Part shown: positions 1-6,454 of the stretch, piece after piece
Position numbering within the stretch: position 1 is the first letter of the stretch
Layout: every line of letters starts with the position of its first letter
Origin: an uncultured Oscillospiraceae bacterium
GTDB taxonomy: Bacteria > Bacillota > Clostridia > Oscillospirales > Oscillospiraceae
Direction of reading: 5' to 3'
Length of the DNA stretch: 7,700 nt
Assembly (NCBI GenBank): GCA_934670025.1
Contig: CAKUOS010000071.1
Coordinates: forward strand, 1 to 7,700
The notes under the pieces: model-generated
What the model was told of the DNA's origin: nothing
The model's input: the letters and a program-made list of their open reading frames with translations, nothing else
Databases searched by the model: none
Made by a program: the position numbers and the translations under genes

Positions 1-1151
1 TGCGCAACGGTCTCGTTGACCTTCTGGTTGTTGGAGAACTGCGCCTCGTTCTTGACCAGGTTCGTGCAGACCTCTTCGTCGTTGATGAAGGTGTTCATGA
101 TGTCGGCAACCATCGTGGGGTTATCCGTGCCGGCCGGCGCCAGGAGCCACGTGCCGCCCCAGAAGTGCGCCTGCGGACCTTCGCAGATCGCCCAGTCGCC
201 GAAGCAGCCCTTGTCCGCGTCCTGCGCGTTGCCCATGGAGAAGTTGAAGTACCAGGCAGGCCCGAAGTAGCACATGGCCTTGCCGTCGCCGAACATCTGC
301 GCGGTGCACTCGTCGGACCAGATATCGCAGTCGAGCGTGTAGCCGTTGTCGGAGAAGTCCTTGGCCTGCGTCATCCAGGTCTGGATGGCCGGGTCGATCT
401 GGAGGTTGTTGTTCGCGTCGACCCACGCCTCGGAGACGTTGTTGGAGAACACGCGGTAGGTCGCGGATTCGGAGGCCGTCATCAGATAGCCCTTGGCCTT
501 GGCGTCAGCCGCGACAGCGTTGAACTTATCCCAGCTGTTCAGCAGCTCCTGGACCTCGGCGGGATCGTCGGTGCCCAGAACGTCCCTGGCGATGGAGCGG
601 CGGTAGATGAGCGCTGCCGGGCAGCACTGGAAGGACACACCCTTGACGACGCCGGCGGCGTCGGACGCGGCCTGCACGGTATATTCGTAGGTGTTGGAGA
701 AATCCGTTACGCCAAGCGCGGCGATATCCTGCGTGACGGGCGACTCGGTGTACTTCTGGATGTAGTCGGCCTCAGCCAGGAACAGGTCGACCTTGTCGTC
801 GGCGGAAGCGTTCTCCTGATTGAGAAGCGCCTCGTCGAGCTTGTCCTGATACGCGCCGTCGGCGCTCGGGGTGATGATCCAGTTGACGGTCACGCCTTCG
901 GGAACGGTGTAGTACTTCTCAAAGAAGCCCTTGAACTCTTCGTTCCATGCGTAGATGTTGAAGACCTTGCCCTCTTCGGAAGCGGGCGCTTCTGCGGCGG
1001 GCGTTTCCGCGGCGGGGGTTTCGCTCTGGGCGGGCTCGGCCGTTTCGGTGGAAGCGGCGGGCGTTTCGGCGGCAGGTTCCGTGCTCGCGCAGCCCGTAAA
1101 CACGGCCGCGAGCATCAGGACTGCAAGAAACAGTGCAAGATACTTTTTCAT
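1..1151 (-). CDS. Sugar ABC transporter substrate-binding lipoprotein (C-terminus outside window)
   Basis: Extracellular receptor of a carbohydrate ABC importer (family 1 type solute-binding protein), probably for cellobiose or a similar beta-glucoside given its neighbours. I read 383 codons on the minus strand with no stop before the window edge, so perhaps 50-80 residues are missing. The start ATG (1149-1151) has AGGAGG (plus strand 1159-1164) 7 bases upstream. Residues 1-20 are a lipoprotein signal peptide (MKKYLALFLAVLMLAAVFTG) with lipidated Cys21. Residues 22 to about 60 are a low-complexity Ala/Pro/Glu/Thr linker with repeated ETPAAE units. The binding domain starts near residue 64 (FNIYAWNEEF) and contains family-like segments such as PAWYFN and the aromatic-rich HFWGGTWLLAP. 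The mature domain has eight cysteines (176, 177, 275, 282, 294, 316, 323, 362), many for an exported protein. It lies 70 bases behind the LacI gene on the same strand, with no clear promoter of its own, so co-transcription is likely. The family is secure; the ligand is inferred. Confidence 0.93.
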   Translation of the reverse strand, partial: MKKYLALFLAVLMLAAVFTGCASTEPAAETPAASTETAEPAQSETPAAETPAAEAPASEEGKVFNIYAWNEEFKGFFEKYYTVPEGVTVNWIITPSADGAYQDKLDEALLNQENASADDKVDLFLAEADYIQKYTESPVTQDIAALGVTDFSNTYEYTVQAASDAAGVVKGVSFQCCPAALIYRRSIARDVLGTDDPAEVQELLNSWDKFNAVAADAKAKGYLMTASESATYRVFSNNVSEAWVDANNNLQIDPAIQTWMTQAKDFSDNGYTLDCDIWSDECTAQMFGDGKAMCYFGPAWYFNFSMGNAQDADKGCFGDWAICEGPQAHFWGGTWLLAPAGTDNPTMVADIMNTFINDEEVCTNLVKNEAQFSNNQKVNETVA

Positions 1152-1221
1152 GTGAATTCCTCCTGTTGAATTGATTCCGTTTTTCGATCTATGTGCTCTG
1201 CCGGATGCAGATAACACCGTG

Positions 1222-2238
1222 TCAAATCGCCTCTATGGCGCGGACGGAGCCGCCCTCGACGAGCTGCCCGGGGATCAGGATCCGGTCGACCAGCGCGGTG
1301 CGCGGCTTTTCGATCAGCTCGATGAGCTTGGCCGCGGCCGTCCTGCCGATCGCGGCCGTATCCTGCCGGTAGGTGGTGAGCGCCGGACTCGTGACGCTTG
1401 CAAGCTGGATGCCGTCGTAGCCGGCCGCGCTGACGTCCTCGGGAAGGCGAAGGCCCATGCAGCGGATGGCGTTGCCGCCGCCGATGCTGGAAAAATCGTC
1501 GGGCATGAGGATGCAGGTCGGCGGCACGTCGAGCCGCAGAAGCTCGCGCGTCAGCTCCGCGCAGCGGTCCGGGTCGTGGTACACGCCCTCGCGGACGTAT
1601 GCCTCGGGGATCTCCAGCCCCAGCGCGTCGCACGCGCGGTAAAAGCCCGTCAGACGGTTTTCCGTAACGGCGGTGCGTTCGCCGTGGATGAACGCGATGC
1701 GGCGGTGGCCCTTTGCATAGACGTAGCGGACCAGCTCCTCCATGCCGCGCACGTTGTCGGAAACGACGGCGGCGTGGTTATTGAAGACGTGGTCGATGGT
1801 CACGACCGGCAGCCGGGAATTGACCAGTTCGAGCACCTGCGGATCGTCAAAATCGACGCAGGCGATCACAACGCCGTCGACGCCGCGATACTGGCAGTGC
1901 TGCAAATACGTCGTGGCCTTTCGGCCGACGTTGCGGTTGATGAAGGTGATATCGTAGCCGTTGGCCTCGGCCTCGACCTTGAGACTCTCCAGCATGGCGG
2001 AAAAATACTCGTGCGCCAGACCGCTTCTGCGTTCGTCGACGAACAGGACGCCGATATTATAGGTGCGGTTCGTCTTGAGCGCGCGGGCGGCGGAGTTCGT
2101 CATATAGCCGAGCGAATCCGCCGTTTTGCAGATCAGCTCGCGCGTCTGTTCGCCGATATCCGGCTGCCCGGACAGCGCCTTGCTGACCGTTGCGACCGAA
2201 ACGCCGCAGGCCTTTGCGATATCCTTCATGGAAACCAC
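1222..2238 (-). CDS. LacI-family transcriptional regulator, probable sugar-responsive repressor of this locus
   Basis: A 338-residue DNA-binding repressor of normal LacI/GalR length. The N-terminal helix-turn-helix is at about residues 4-30 (MKDIAKACGVSVATVSKALS), followed by the hinge helix region (NSAARALK, about 47-54). The rest is a periplasmic-binding-protein-like effector domain from about residue 60, with the typical blocks IGVLFVDE, DGVVIACVDFDD, PVVTIDHVF, GHRRIAFIHG, DDFSSIGGGNAIR and SAAGYDG. The start is taken as GTG at 2236-2238 because GGGAGG (plus strand 2248-2253) sits 9 bases upstream. An in-frame ATG three codons later (2227-2229) has only GGTGG in front and is a possible alternative. 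It is divergent from the phosphorylase operon and precedes the transporter lipoprotein gene. Repression of both directions with relief by cellobiose or a related sugar is inferred from this layout, since the sequence cannot show the ligand. Confidence 0.95.
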   Translation of the reverse strand: MVSMKDIAKACGVSVATVSKALSGQPDIGEQTRELICKTADSLGYMTNSAARALKTNRTYNIGVLFVDERRSGLAHEYFSAMLESLKVEAEANGYDITFINRNVGRKATTYLQHCQYRGVDGVVIACVDFDDPQVLELVNSRLPVVTIDHVFNNHAAVVSDNVRGMEELVRYVYAKGHRRIAFIHGERTAVTENRLTGFYRACDALGLEIPEAYVREGVYHDPDRCAELTRELLRLDVPPTCILMPDDFSSIGGGNAIRCMGLRLPEDVSAAGYDGIQLASVTSPALTTYRQDTAAIGRTAAAKLIELIEKPRTALVDRILIPGQLVEGGSVRAIEAI

Positions 2239-2261
2239 CCCGGCACGCCTCCCTTTTGTCC

Positions 2262-2271
2262 GCGAAATCGC
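2262..2271. promoter_or_regulatory. Candidate operator copy 1 (GCGAAATCGC)
   Basis: Ten bases with perfect 4-base inverted arms (GCGA/TCGC) in the leader of the LacI gene, 21 bases beyond its -10 hexamer. On the minus strand it reads AAGCGATTTCGC and resembles AAACGATTTCGA downstream of the opposite promoter (2546-2557). A repeated small dyad just inside both transcripts is a plausible binding site for the LacI protein. It is short and could be chance. Confidence 0.3.
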
Positions 2272-2291
2272 TTAATCGTTTTCGTAATTTC

Positions 2292-2320
2292 AAAATAGCG
2301 GATTTGCGCCGAAAATGCAA
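2292..2320 (-). promoter_or_regulatory. Putative sigma-A-type promoter for the LacI / transporter direction
   Basis: On the minus strand, -35 TTGCAT (plus 2315-2320), a 17-base spacer and -10 TATTTT (plus 2292-2297). Transcription would start near 2285, about 47 bases before the GTG start codon. The -35 matches TTGACA only at TTG, so the main support is the near-identical arrangement facing the other way at 2487-2515. Confidence 0.55.
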
Positions 2321-2347
2321 GAGGGTTTTTTGTGTTTTTTGATGTCT

Positions 2348-2427
2348 CCGGTGAAGTTTGGCTGTTCTGCTCAAGTCATACACGTAAATTTAGCGTATTT
2401 GACAACTTAACATCACGAAACTTCCGG
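2348..2427. repeat. Large imperfect dyad in the centre of the divergent intergenic region
   Basis: Arms CCGGTGAAGTTT (2348-2359) and AAACTTCCGG (2418-2427) are inverted copies apart from one extra T. They surround a perfect 8-base palindrome TAAATTTA (2385-2392) lying at nearly the same centre (about 2388). The intervening bases continue the symmetry imperfectly (AAGTCATAC on one side, GTATTTGACAACTT on the other). It lies upstream of both promoters, where an activator or a looping regulator could bind. No specific regulator is recognised. Confidence 0.35.
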
Positions 2428-2442
2428 GCACTTTTCGCAGGA

Positions 2443-2467
2443 TTTGAAAAATTTCTGTTTTTTCAAA
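2443..2467. repeat. Perfect 9-bp inverted repeat upstream of the phosphorylase promoter
   Basis: TTTGAAAAA (2443-2451) and TTTTTCAAA (2459-2467) are exact inverted copies around a 7-base spacer. The centre is about 67 bases upstream of the predicted start near 2522, a usual place for an activator site or an AT-rich upstream promoter element. It is not a terminator because the stem is A/T-only and no operon ends here. Confidence 0.4.
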
Positions 2468-2486
2468 GGAAACCTGAAAATACGTC

Positions 2487-2515
2487 TTGCATTTCGCGCA
2501 GAAAGCCGCTATTGT
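2487..2515 (+). promoter_or_regulatory. Putative sigma-A-type promoter for the GH94-GH1 operon
   Basis: -35 TTGCAT (2487-2492), 17-base spacer, -10 TATTGT (2510-2515); the start would be near 2522, giving a leader of about 83 bases. The -35 is weak by consensus. The block from the -35 to a few bases past the -10 is largely shared with the LacI-direction promoter, including TTGCATTT, AAA.CCGCTATT and a final TAC, which suggests that both are genuine and controlled alike. Confidence 0.6.
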
Positions 2516-2548
2516 AAAGGTACTATTCCGTCATATTGACAACTCAAA

Positions 2549-2556
2549 CGATTTCG
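2549..2556. promoter_or_regulatory. Candidate operator copy 2 (CGATTTCG)
   Basis: Eight-base dyad CGA-TT-TCG inside the phosphorylase leader, 33 bases beyond the -10. It shares CGATTTCG, with similar flanks (AAACGATTTCGA), with the element in the LacI leader at 2262-2271. It is a possible repressor roadblock site, suggested only by the repetition. Confidence 0.3.
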
Positions 2557-2561
2557 ATTCC

Positions 2562-2587
2562 GCCGGCATCCATAAACACACGCCGGC
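2562..2587 (+). promoter_or_regulatory. GC-only leader hairpin abutting the phosphorylase ribosome-binding site
   Basis: GCCGGC at 2562-2567 and again at 2582-2587. The hexamer is self-complementary, so the two copies can pair across a 14-base loop. The stem ends directly before AAAGGAGGAGG. The two copies are also direct repeats of CGCCGGCA spaced exactly 20 bases. It could stabilise the 5' end of the message, tune translation or be a protein site; the sequence does not decide. Confidence 0.4.
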
Positions 2588-2589
2588 AA

Positions 2590-2598
2590 AGGAGGAGG
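2590..2598 (+). promoter_or_regulatory. Strong ribosome-binding site fixing the GH94 start
   Basis: AGGAGGAGG lies 6 bases before the ATG at 2605. It decides the start against the longer frame from TTG at 2536, which would add 23 residues that are unlike the family and would overlap the leader elements. Confidence 0.85.
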
Positions 2599-2604
2599 TT
2601 CCAG

Positions 2605-5043
2605 ATGCAATTCGGCCATTTTGACGACCGGCGGCGCGAGTACGTGATCACCAGCCCGCGCACGCCGCTGCCGTGGATCAACTACCTGGGAAGCGAGGAC
2701 TTCTTCACGCTCCTGTCCAACACCGCGGGCGGCTACTGCTTCTACCGCGACGCGCGGCTGCGCAGGCTCACGCGCTACCGCTATAATAACTGCCCGGCCG
2801 ATCAGGAGGGCTTCCACGTCTACATCCGGGACGGCGATACCGTCTGGAATCCCGGCTGGCAGCCCTGCAAGACGGACCTGGACGCCTATACCTGCCGTCA
2901 CGGACTGGGCTACAGCGTGATCGAGGGCAAAAAGGACGGCGTTCTGGCCGCGCAGACGCTGCTCGTGCCGCAGGGCGGCAGCTGTCTCCTGATGCGGCTG
3001 ACGCTGAAAAACGAAACGGACGCAGAAAAGACGCTGGACGTCTTCCCGTATGTGGAGTTCTGCCTCTGGGACGCAATGGACGACAGCTCCAACTTCCAGC
3101 GCAACTTCTCCATCGGCGAGGTGGAGATCGAGCCGAACGCCATCTATCACAAATCCGAATACCGTGAGCGGCGGGATCACTATGCCGTGTTCTGGGCGAA
3201 CCGCCCGTATGACGGCTTCGATACCGCGCGCGACGCCTTTATCGGCCTCTACGGCTCCCCTGCTCTGCCCGAAGCCGTCTCCGGCGGGCGCTGCACGAAC
3301 TCCGCCGCCCACGGCTGGGCGCCGGTCGGCGCGATGCAGTTCCATGTAACGCTGCGCCCCGGCGAGGAGCAGGCGCTTTTCTTCGGCCTCGGCTATATCG
3401 AAAACCCGGAGGATGAAAAATTCGAGACGCCCGGCGTCATCAACAAGACGCGCGCGCACGAAATGATTGCAAAATACCGCACAGGCGTGCAGTTTGACGC
3501 GGCAATGGACGCGCTGCGCGCATACTGGGACGGGCTGCTGTCGAACTATCACGCCGCGACCGGCGACGAACGGGTCGACCGCATGGTCAACATCTGGAAC
3601 CAGTATCAGTGCATGGTCACGTTCAACATGAGCCGCTCGGCCAGCTACTTTGAAAGCGGCATGGGCCGCGGCATGGGCTTCCGCGATTCGTGCCAGGATC
3701 TGCTGGGCTTCGTCCATATCATCCCGGAGCGCGCGCGCGAGCGCATTCTGGACATCGCCGCCACGCAGTTCGCCGACGGCAGCGCATACCATCAGTATCA
3801 GCCGCTCACGAAAAAGGGAAATCTCGCCGTCGGCAGCGGCTTCAACGACGATCCGCTCTGGCTCATCGCGGGCGTGGACGCATACCTCCGCGAGACGGGC
3901 GACTGGTCGATTCTGAACGAGACTGTGACCTTCGACTGCGACCCGGATAACGCCGCGCCGCTCATGGAGCATCTGCGCCGCAGCTTCCGCTTTACCCTCA
4001 CGCACCTCGGGCCGCACGGTCTGCCGCTCATCGGGCGCGCCGACTGGAACGACTGCCTGAATCTCAACTGCTTCTCGGCGCACCCGGGCGAGAGCTTCCA
4101 GATCACAGGCCCCAGCGAAGGCCCCGTGGCGGAATCCGTGTTCATCGCGGGTATGTTTGTCAAATACGGCCGGGCCTATGCGGATATTCTCCGCCATCTC
4201 GGCCTCGACGCCGAAGCGGCCGCGGCCGCCGCGGCAGTCGCAGAGATGGAAAAAGCCGTGCTGGACGCAGGCTGGGACGGCGCGTGGTTCCGCCGGGCCT
4301 ACGATGCGTTCGGCGCGCCCGTCGGCAGCCGGGAATGCGCCGAGGGGCAGATCTTCATCGAGCCGCAGGGAATGTGCGTCATGGCCGGCATCGGCAAACA
4401 GACCGGCGAGGCGGAGGCCGCGCTTCGCAGCGTCGAAGAGCGGCTCGACAGCCGCTTCGGCATTGTGCTGCACCAGCCCGCGTATACAAAATACTATCTG
4501 AATCTCGGCGAGATCAGCTCCTATCCGCCCGGCTACAAGGAAAACGCGGGCATCTTCTGCCACAATAACCCCTGGATCACCTGCGCGGAGACCGTTCTGG
4601 GGCACGGCGCGCGCGCGTTTGAGACGTATCGGAAGATCTGCCCGGCCTATCTCGAGCCGGTCAGCGAGATCCACCGTACAGAGCCGTATGTCTACAGTCA
4701 GATGGTCGCAGGCAAGGATGCGCCGACGTTCGGCGAGGCAAAAAACAGCTGGCTGACCGGCACGGCCGCGTGGACATTCGTATCGATCTCGCAGGCGATC
4801 CTCGGCGTGCGTCCGGAGCTTGACGGCCTGCGCGTCGACCCGTGCATCCCGCCCGAATGGAAAACCGTCACCGTAAACCGCCGCTTCCGCGGCGCGCAGT
4901 ACCGCATCACGATCGAAAACCCGGACGGCGCGGAGCACGGCGTGCGGGCGCTGTATGTGGACGGCACGCTCCAGAAAACGAATCGGATCGCACCGGCCGC
5001 GCCGGGCAGCGTCGTTTCGGTGCGCGTCGTTCTGGGGAACTGA
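2605..5043 (+). CDS. Cellobiose phosphorylase (GH94)
   Basis: An 812-residue cytoplasmic enzyme that splits cellobiose with inorganic phosphate into alpha-D-glucose 1-phosphate and D-glucose by inverting phosphorolysis, saving ATP. Length and sequence follow the cellobiose phosphorylase branch closely: [16 protein letters not shown] at the N-terminus, [62 protein letters not shown] (356-365), [23 protein letters not shown] (477-491) and [14 protein letters not shown] (644-657). The general acid is the Asp of ADWND, residue 483, by analogy with the characterised Cellulomonas enzyme. Expected layout is an N-terminal beta-sandwich, helical linker, (alpha/alpha)6 barrel from about residue 310, and a C-terminal beta-sheet domain. 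There is no signal peptide. Cellodextrin phosphorylases are clearly longer, and diacetylchitobiose phosphorylase is less like it. It is the first gene after the divergent promoter and is probably coupled to the GH1 gene. An alanine run (about residues 534-545) is the only odd segment. Confidence 0.96.
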   Translation: MQFGHFDDRRREYVITSPRTPLPWINYLGSEDFFTLLSNTAGGYCFYRDARLRRLTRYRYNNCPADQEGFHVYIRDGDTVWNPGWQPCKTDLDAYTCRHGLGYSVIEGKKDGVLAAQTLLVPQGGSCLLMRLTLKNETDAEKTLDVFPYVEFCLWDAMDDSSNFQRNFSIGEVEIEPNAIYHKSEYRERRDHYAVFWANRPYDGFDTARDAFIGLYGSPALPEAVSGGRCTNSAAHGWAPVGAMQFHVTLRPGEEQALFFGLGYIENPEDEKFETPGVINKTRAHEMIAKYRTGVQFDAAMDALRAYWDGLLSNYHAATGDERVDRMVNIWNQYQCMVTFNMSRSASYFESGMGRGMGFRDSCQDLLGFVHIIPERARERILDIAATQFADGSAYHQYQPLTKKGNLAVGSGFNDDPLWLIAGVDAYLRETGDWSILNETVTFDCDPDNAAPLMEHLRRSFRFTLTHLGPHGLPLIGRADWNDCLNLNCFSAHPGESFQITGPSEGPVAESVFIAGMFVKYGRAYADILRHLGLDAEAAAAAAAVAEMEKAVLDAGWDGAWFRRAYDAFGAPVGSRECAEGQIFIEPQGMCVMAGIGKQTGEAEAALRSVEERLDSRFGIVLHQPAYTKYYLNLGEISSYPPGYKENAGIFCHNNPWITCAETVLGHGARAFETYRKICPAYLEPVSEIHRTEPYVYSQMVAGKDAPTFGEAKNSWLTGTAAWTFVSISQAILGVRPELDGLRVDPCIPPEWKTVTVNRRFRGAQYRITIENPDGAEHGVRALYVDGTLQKTNRIAPAAPGSVVSVRVVLGN

Positions 5044-5044
5044 T

Positions 5045-6385
5045 ATGGCGTTTTGCAGGGATTTTGTCTGGGGCGCGGCATCAAGCGCCTGCCAGACCGA
5101 GGGCTTTTCCACCGCAGACGGCGGCGGCGAGAGCATCTGGGACGTTTTCTGCCGCCGTCCCGGCGCGACCGCAAACGGCGAAGACTGTGCCATCGCGTGC
5201 GACGGCTATCACCGCTTTGAAGAGGACATCGCGCTTCTGGCCTCGCTCGGCCTGCGCGCATACCGCTTTTCCACGAGCTGGGCGCGCGTCGACCCGAACG
5301 GCGACGGCCGGTGGAACGAGGCGGGGCTTCGCTACTACGACCGCGTCGTGGACTGCTGTCTGCGGCACGGCGTCACGCCGTGGATGACGCTCTATCACTG
5401 GGAGCTGCCGCAGGCGCTGGAAGAAACGGGCGGCTGGCTGCGCCGTGAGACGGCGGAGGCGTTCGCGCGCTTCGCCGGGAAGATGGCCGCGCAGTTTACC
5501 GGCCGCGTTTCGCACTTCATCACGCTCAACGAGCCGCAGATCGTGCTCAAGCTCGGCTATGCGGACGGCGTTCACGCGCCCGGAAAGCAGCTTTCGCTTC
5601 CGGATCTCGTTTCGTGCTGGAAAAATCTCATGCTGGCGCACGGGCTTGCATCCCGCGCCATCCAGGCCGCTGCGCCCGGCACGCAGATTGGCATTGCCTC
5701 GACCGGCAGACTCTGCTATCCGCACGCAGCGGCGGACAAAGACGCCGCGCGGCAGGAGACGTTCCGCCTGACGGACGGCGACTGGATGTTCACGCATCCC
5801 ATCGTCCTCGACGCCGTGTGCTTTGGCCGCGTCACGCCCGAAGGCGGCGCGCTCGCCTCGCTCATGCAGGCCGTCACGCAGGAGGAATGGGACACGATGC
5901 GCGCCGTCCCGGATTTTATCGGCGTCAACGCCTACAACGGCAGCCCGATCGCATCCGGACCGGACGGTGCGCCCCGCTATCTGCCGCGCCCGCAGGGCTT
6001 TGCCCGCACAGCGCTCAAGTGGCCAATCACACCGGAAATCATGGCAGACGGTCTTTCGTATCTTTATGACCGCTATCAGCACTCCCTTTACGTGACCGAG
6101 TGCGGCCTGAGCTGCAACGACCATATATACCTCGACGGGCAGATCCACGACCCGGATCGGATCGATTTTCTGCACCGCTATCTGCGCGCACTGCAAACGG
6201 GCAGCGAACGCGCCGACATCCGCGGCTTTTTCCACTGGTCGCTGACCGATAATTTCGAGTGGCACAGCGGCTACGGCGAACGCTTCGGCCTCATCTATAT
6301 CGACTACCCCACGCAGAAGAGGATTCCAAAGGACAGCGCGCGCTGGTTCGCGCAGACGGCCCGGGAAAACGGCAAGAATCTGTAG
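5045..6385 (+). CDS. Beta-glucosidase (GH1)
   Basis: A 446-residue cytoplasmic retaining glycosidase of normal bacterial GH1 length, expected to hydrolyse cellobiose and other beta-glucosides to glucose. The start ATG lies one base after the phosphorylase stop (TGA-T-ATG). With only a weak GGGG ahead, translational coupling is likely. A GTG 30 codons upstream would overlap the phosphorylase and add residues unlike the family. Visible GH1 landmarks are FVWGAASSACQTEG with Gln17, HW at 118-119 (TLYHWELP), the acid/base Glu163 in TLNEP, the nucleophile Glu352 in YVTECG, and NFEWHSGYGERFGL (Glu405, Trp406). NFEW followed by a GYGERFGL-type loop is the form seen in enzymes for unphosphorylated glucosides. 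The Ser-Lys-Tyr phosphate-binding set of 6-phospho-beta-glucosidases is not seen, which fits ABC uptake rather than a PTS. The usual TENG is TECG here. There is no signal peptide. Confidence 0.95.
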   Translation: MAFCRDFVWGAASSACQTEGFSTADGGGESIWDVFCRRPGATANGEDCAIACDGYHRFEEDIALLASLGLRAYRFSTSWARVDPNGDGRWNEAGLRYYDRVVDCCLRHGVTPWMTLYHWELPQALEETGGWLRRETAEAFARFAGKMAAQFTGRVSHFITLNEPQIVLKLGYADGVHAPGKQLSLPDLVSCWKNLMLAHGLASRAIQAAAPGTQIGIASTGRLCYPHAAADKDAARQETFRLTDGDWMFTHPIVLDAVCFGRVTPEGGALASLMQAVTQEEWDTMRAVPDFIGVNAYNGSPIASGPDGAPRYLPRPQGFARTALKWPITPEIMADGLSYLYDRYQHSLYVTECGLSCNDHIYLDGQIHDPDRIDFLHRYLRALQTGSERADIRGFFHWSLTDNFEWHSGYGERFGLIYIDYPTQKRIPKDSARWFAQTARENGKNL

Positions 6386-6413
6386 ACCGCTCCCCTGTCC
6401 GGTCTTATCATGC

Positions 6414-6454
6414 AAAAAACAGCTTGCAGGACCTGTGTCTGCAAGCTGTTTTTT
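6414..6454. terminator. Bidirectional Rho-independent terminator
   Basis: Perfect 16-bp inverted repeat: AAAAAACAGCTTGCAG (6414-6429), a 9-base loop, and CTGCAAGCTGTTTTTT (6439-6454). Each strand therefore ends in six U after a GC-containing stem. It lies 28 bases after the GH1 stop and ends the GH94-GH1 operon. On the minus strand it would also end the converging gene that starts at 7237, whose frame runs straight through it. Confidence 0.95.

Noticed and set aside
1187..1215. Small hairpin (TCTGC / GCAGA on the minus strand) between the LacI and lipoprotein genes
   Set aside because: Only five base pairs and no U tract, so too weak for a terminator or attenuator. The 70-base gap shows no convincing promoter either.
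165..2298. Plus-strand open frames opposite the lipoprotein and LacI genes (165-1169 and 1171-2298)
   Set aside because: Codon-register antisense shadows of strongly supported genes; low-complexity products and no ribosome-binding site noticed.
2536..2604. N-terminal extension of the phosphorylase from TTG at 2536
   Set aside because: The family begins at MxFGHFDD, and a strong ribosome-binding site serves the ATG at 2605.
4955..5044. N-terminal extension of the GH1 enzyme from GTG at 4955
   Set aside because: The added basic residues overlap the phosphorylase, whereas the ATG at 5045 gives the normal GH1 N-terminus.
2509..5193. 894-codon minus-strand open frame opposite the phosphorylase gene
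   Set aside because: It is in exact codon register with GH94 and open because that gene has no TTA, CTA or TCA codon. Its product is Arg/Ala/Val-rich without recognisable domains.
5081..6413. Antisense continuation of the 7237 gene across the GH1 gene as real protein sequence
   Set aside because: It lies beyond a strong terminator, in register with GH1, and its composition changes to shadow-like Arg/Ala/Val-rich sequence after the hairpin.
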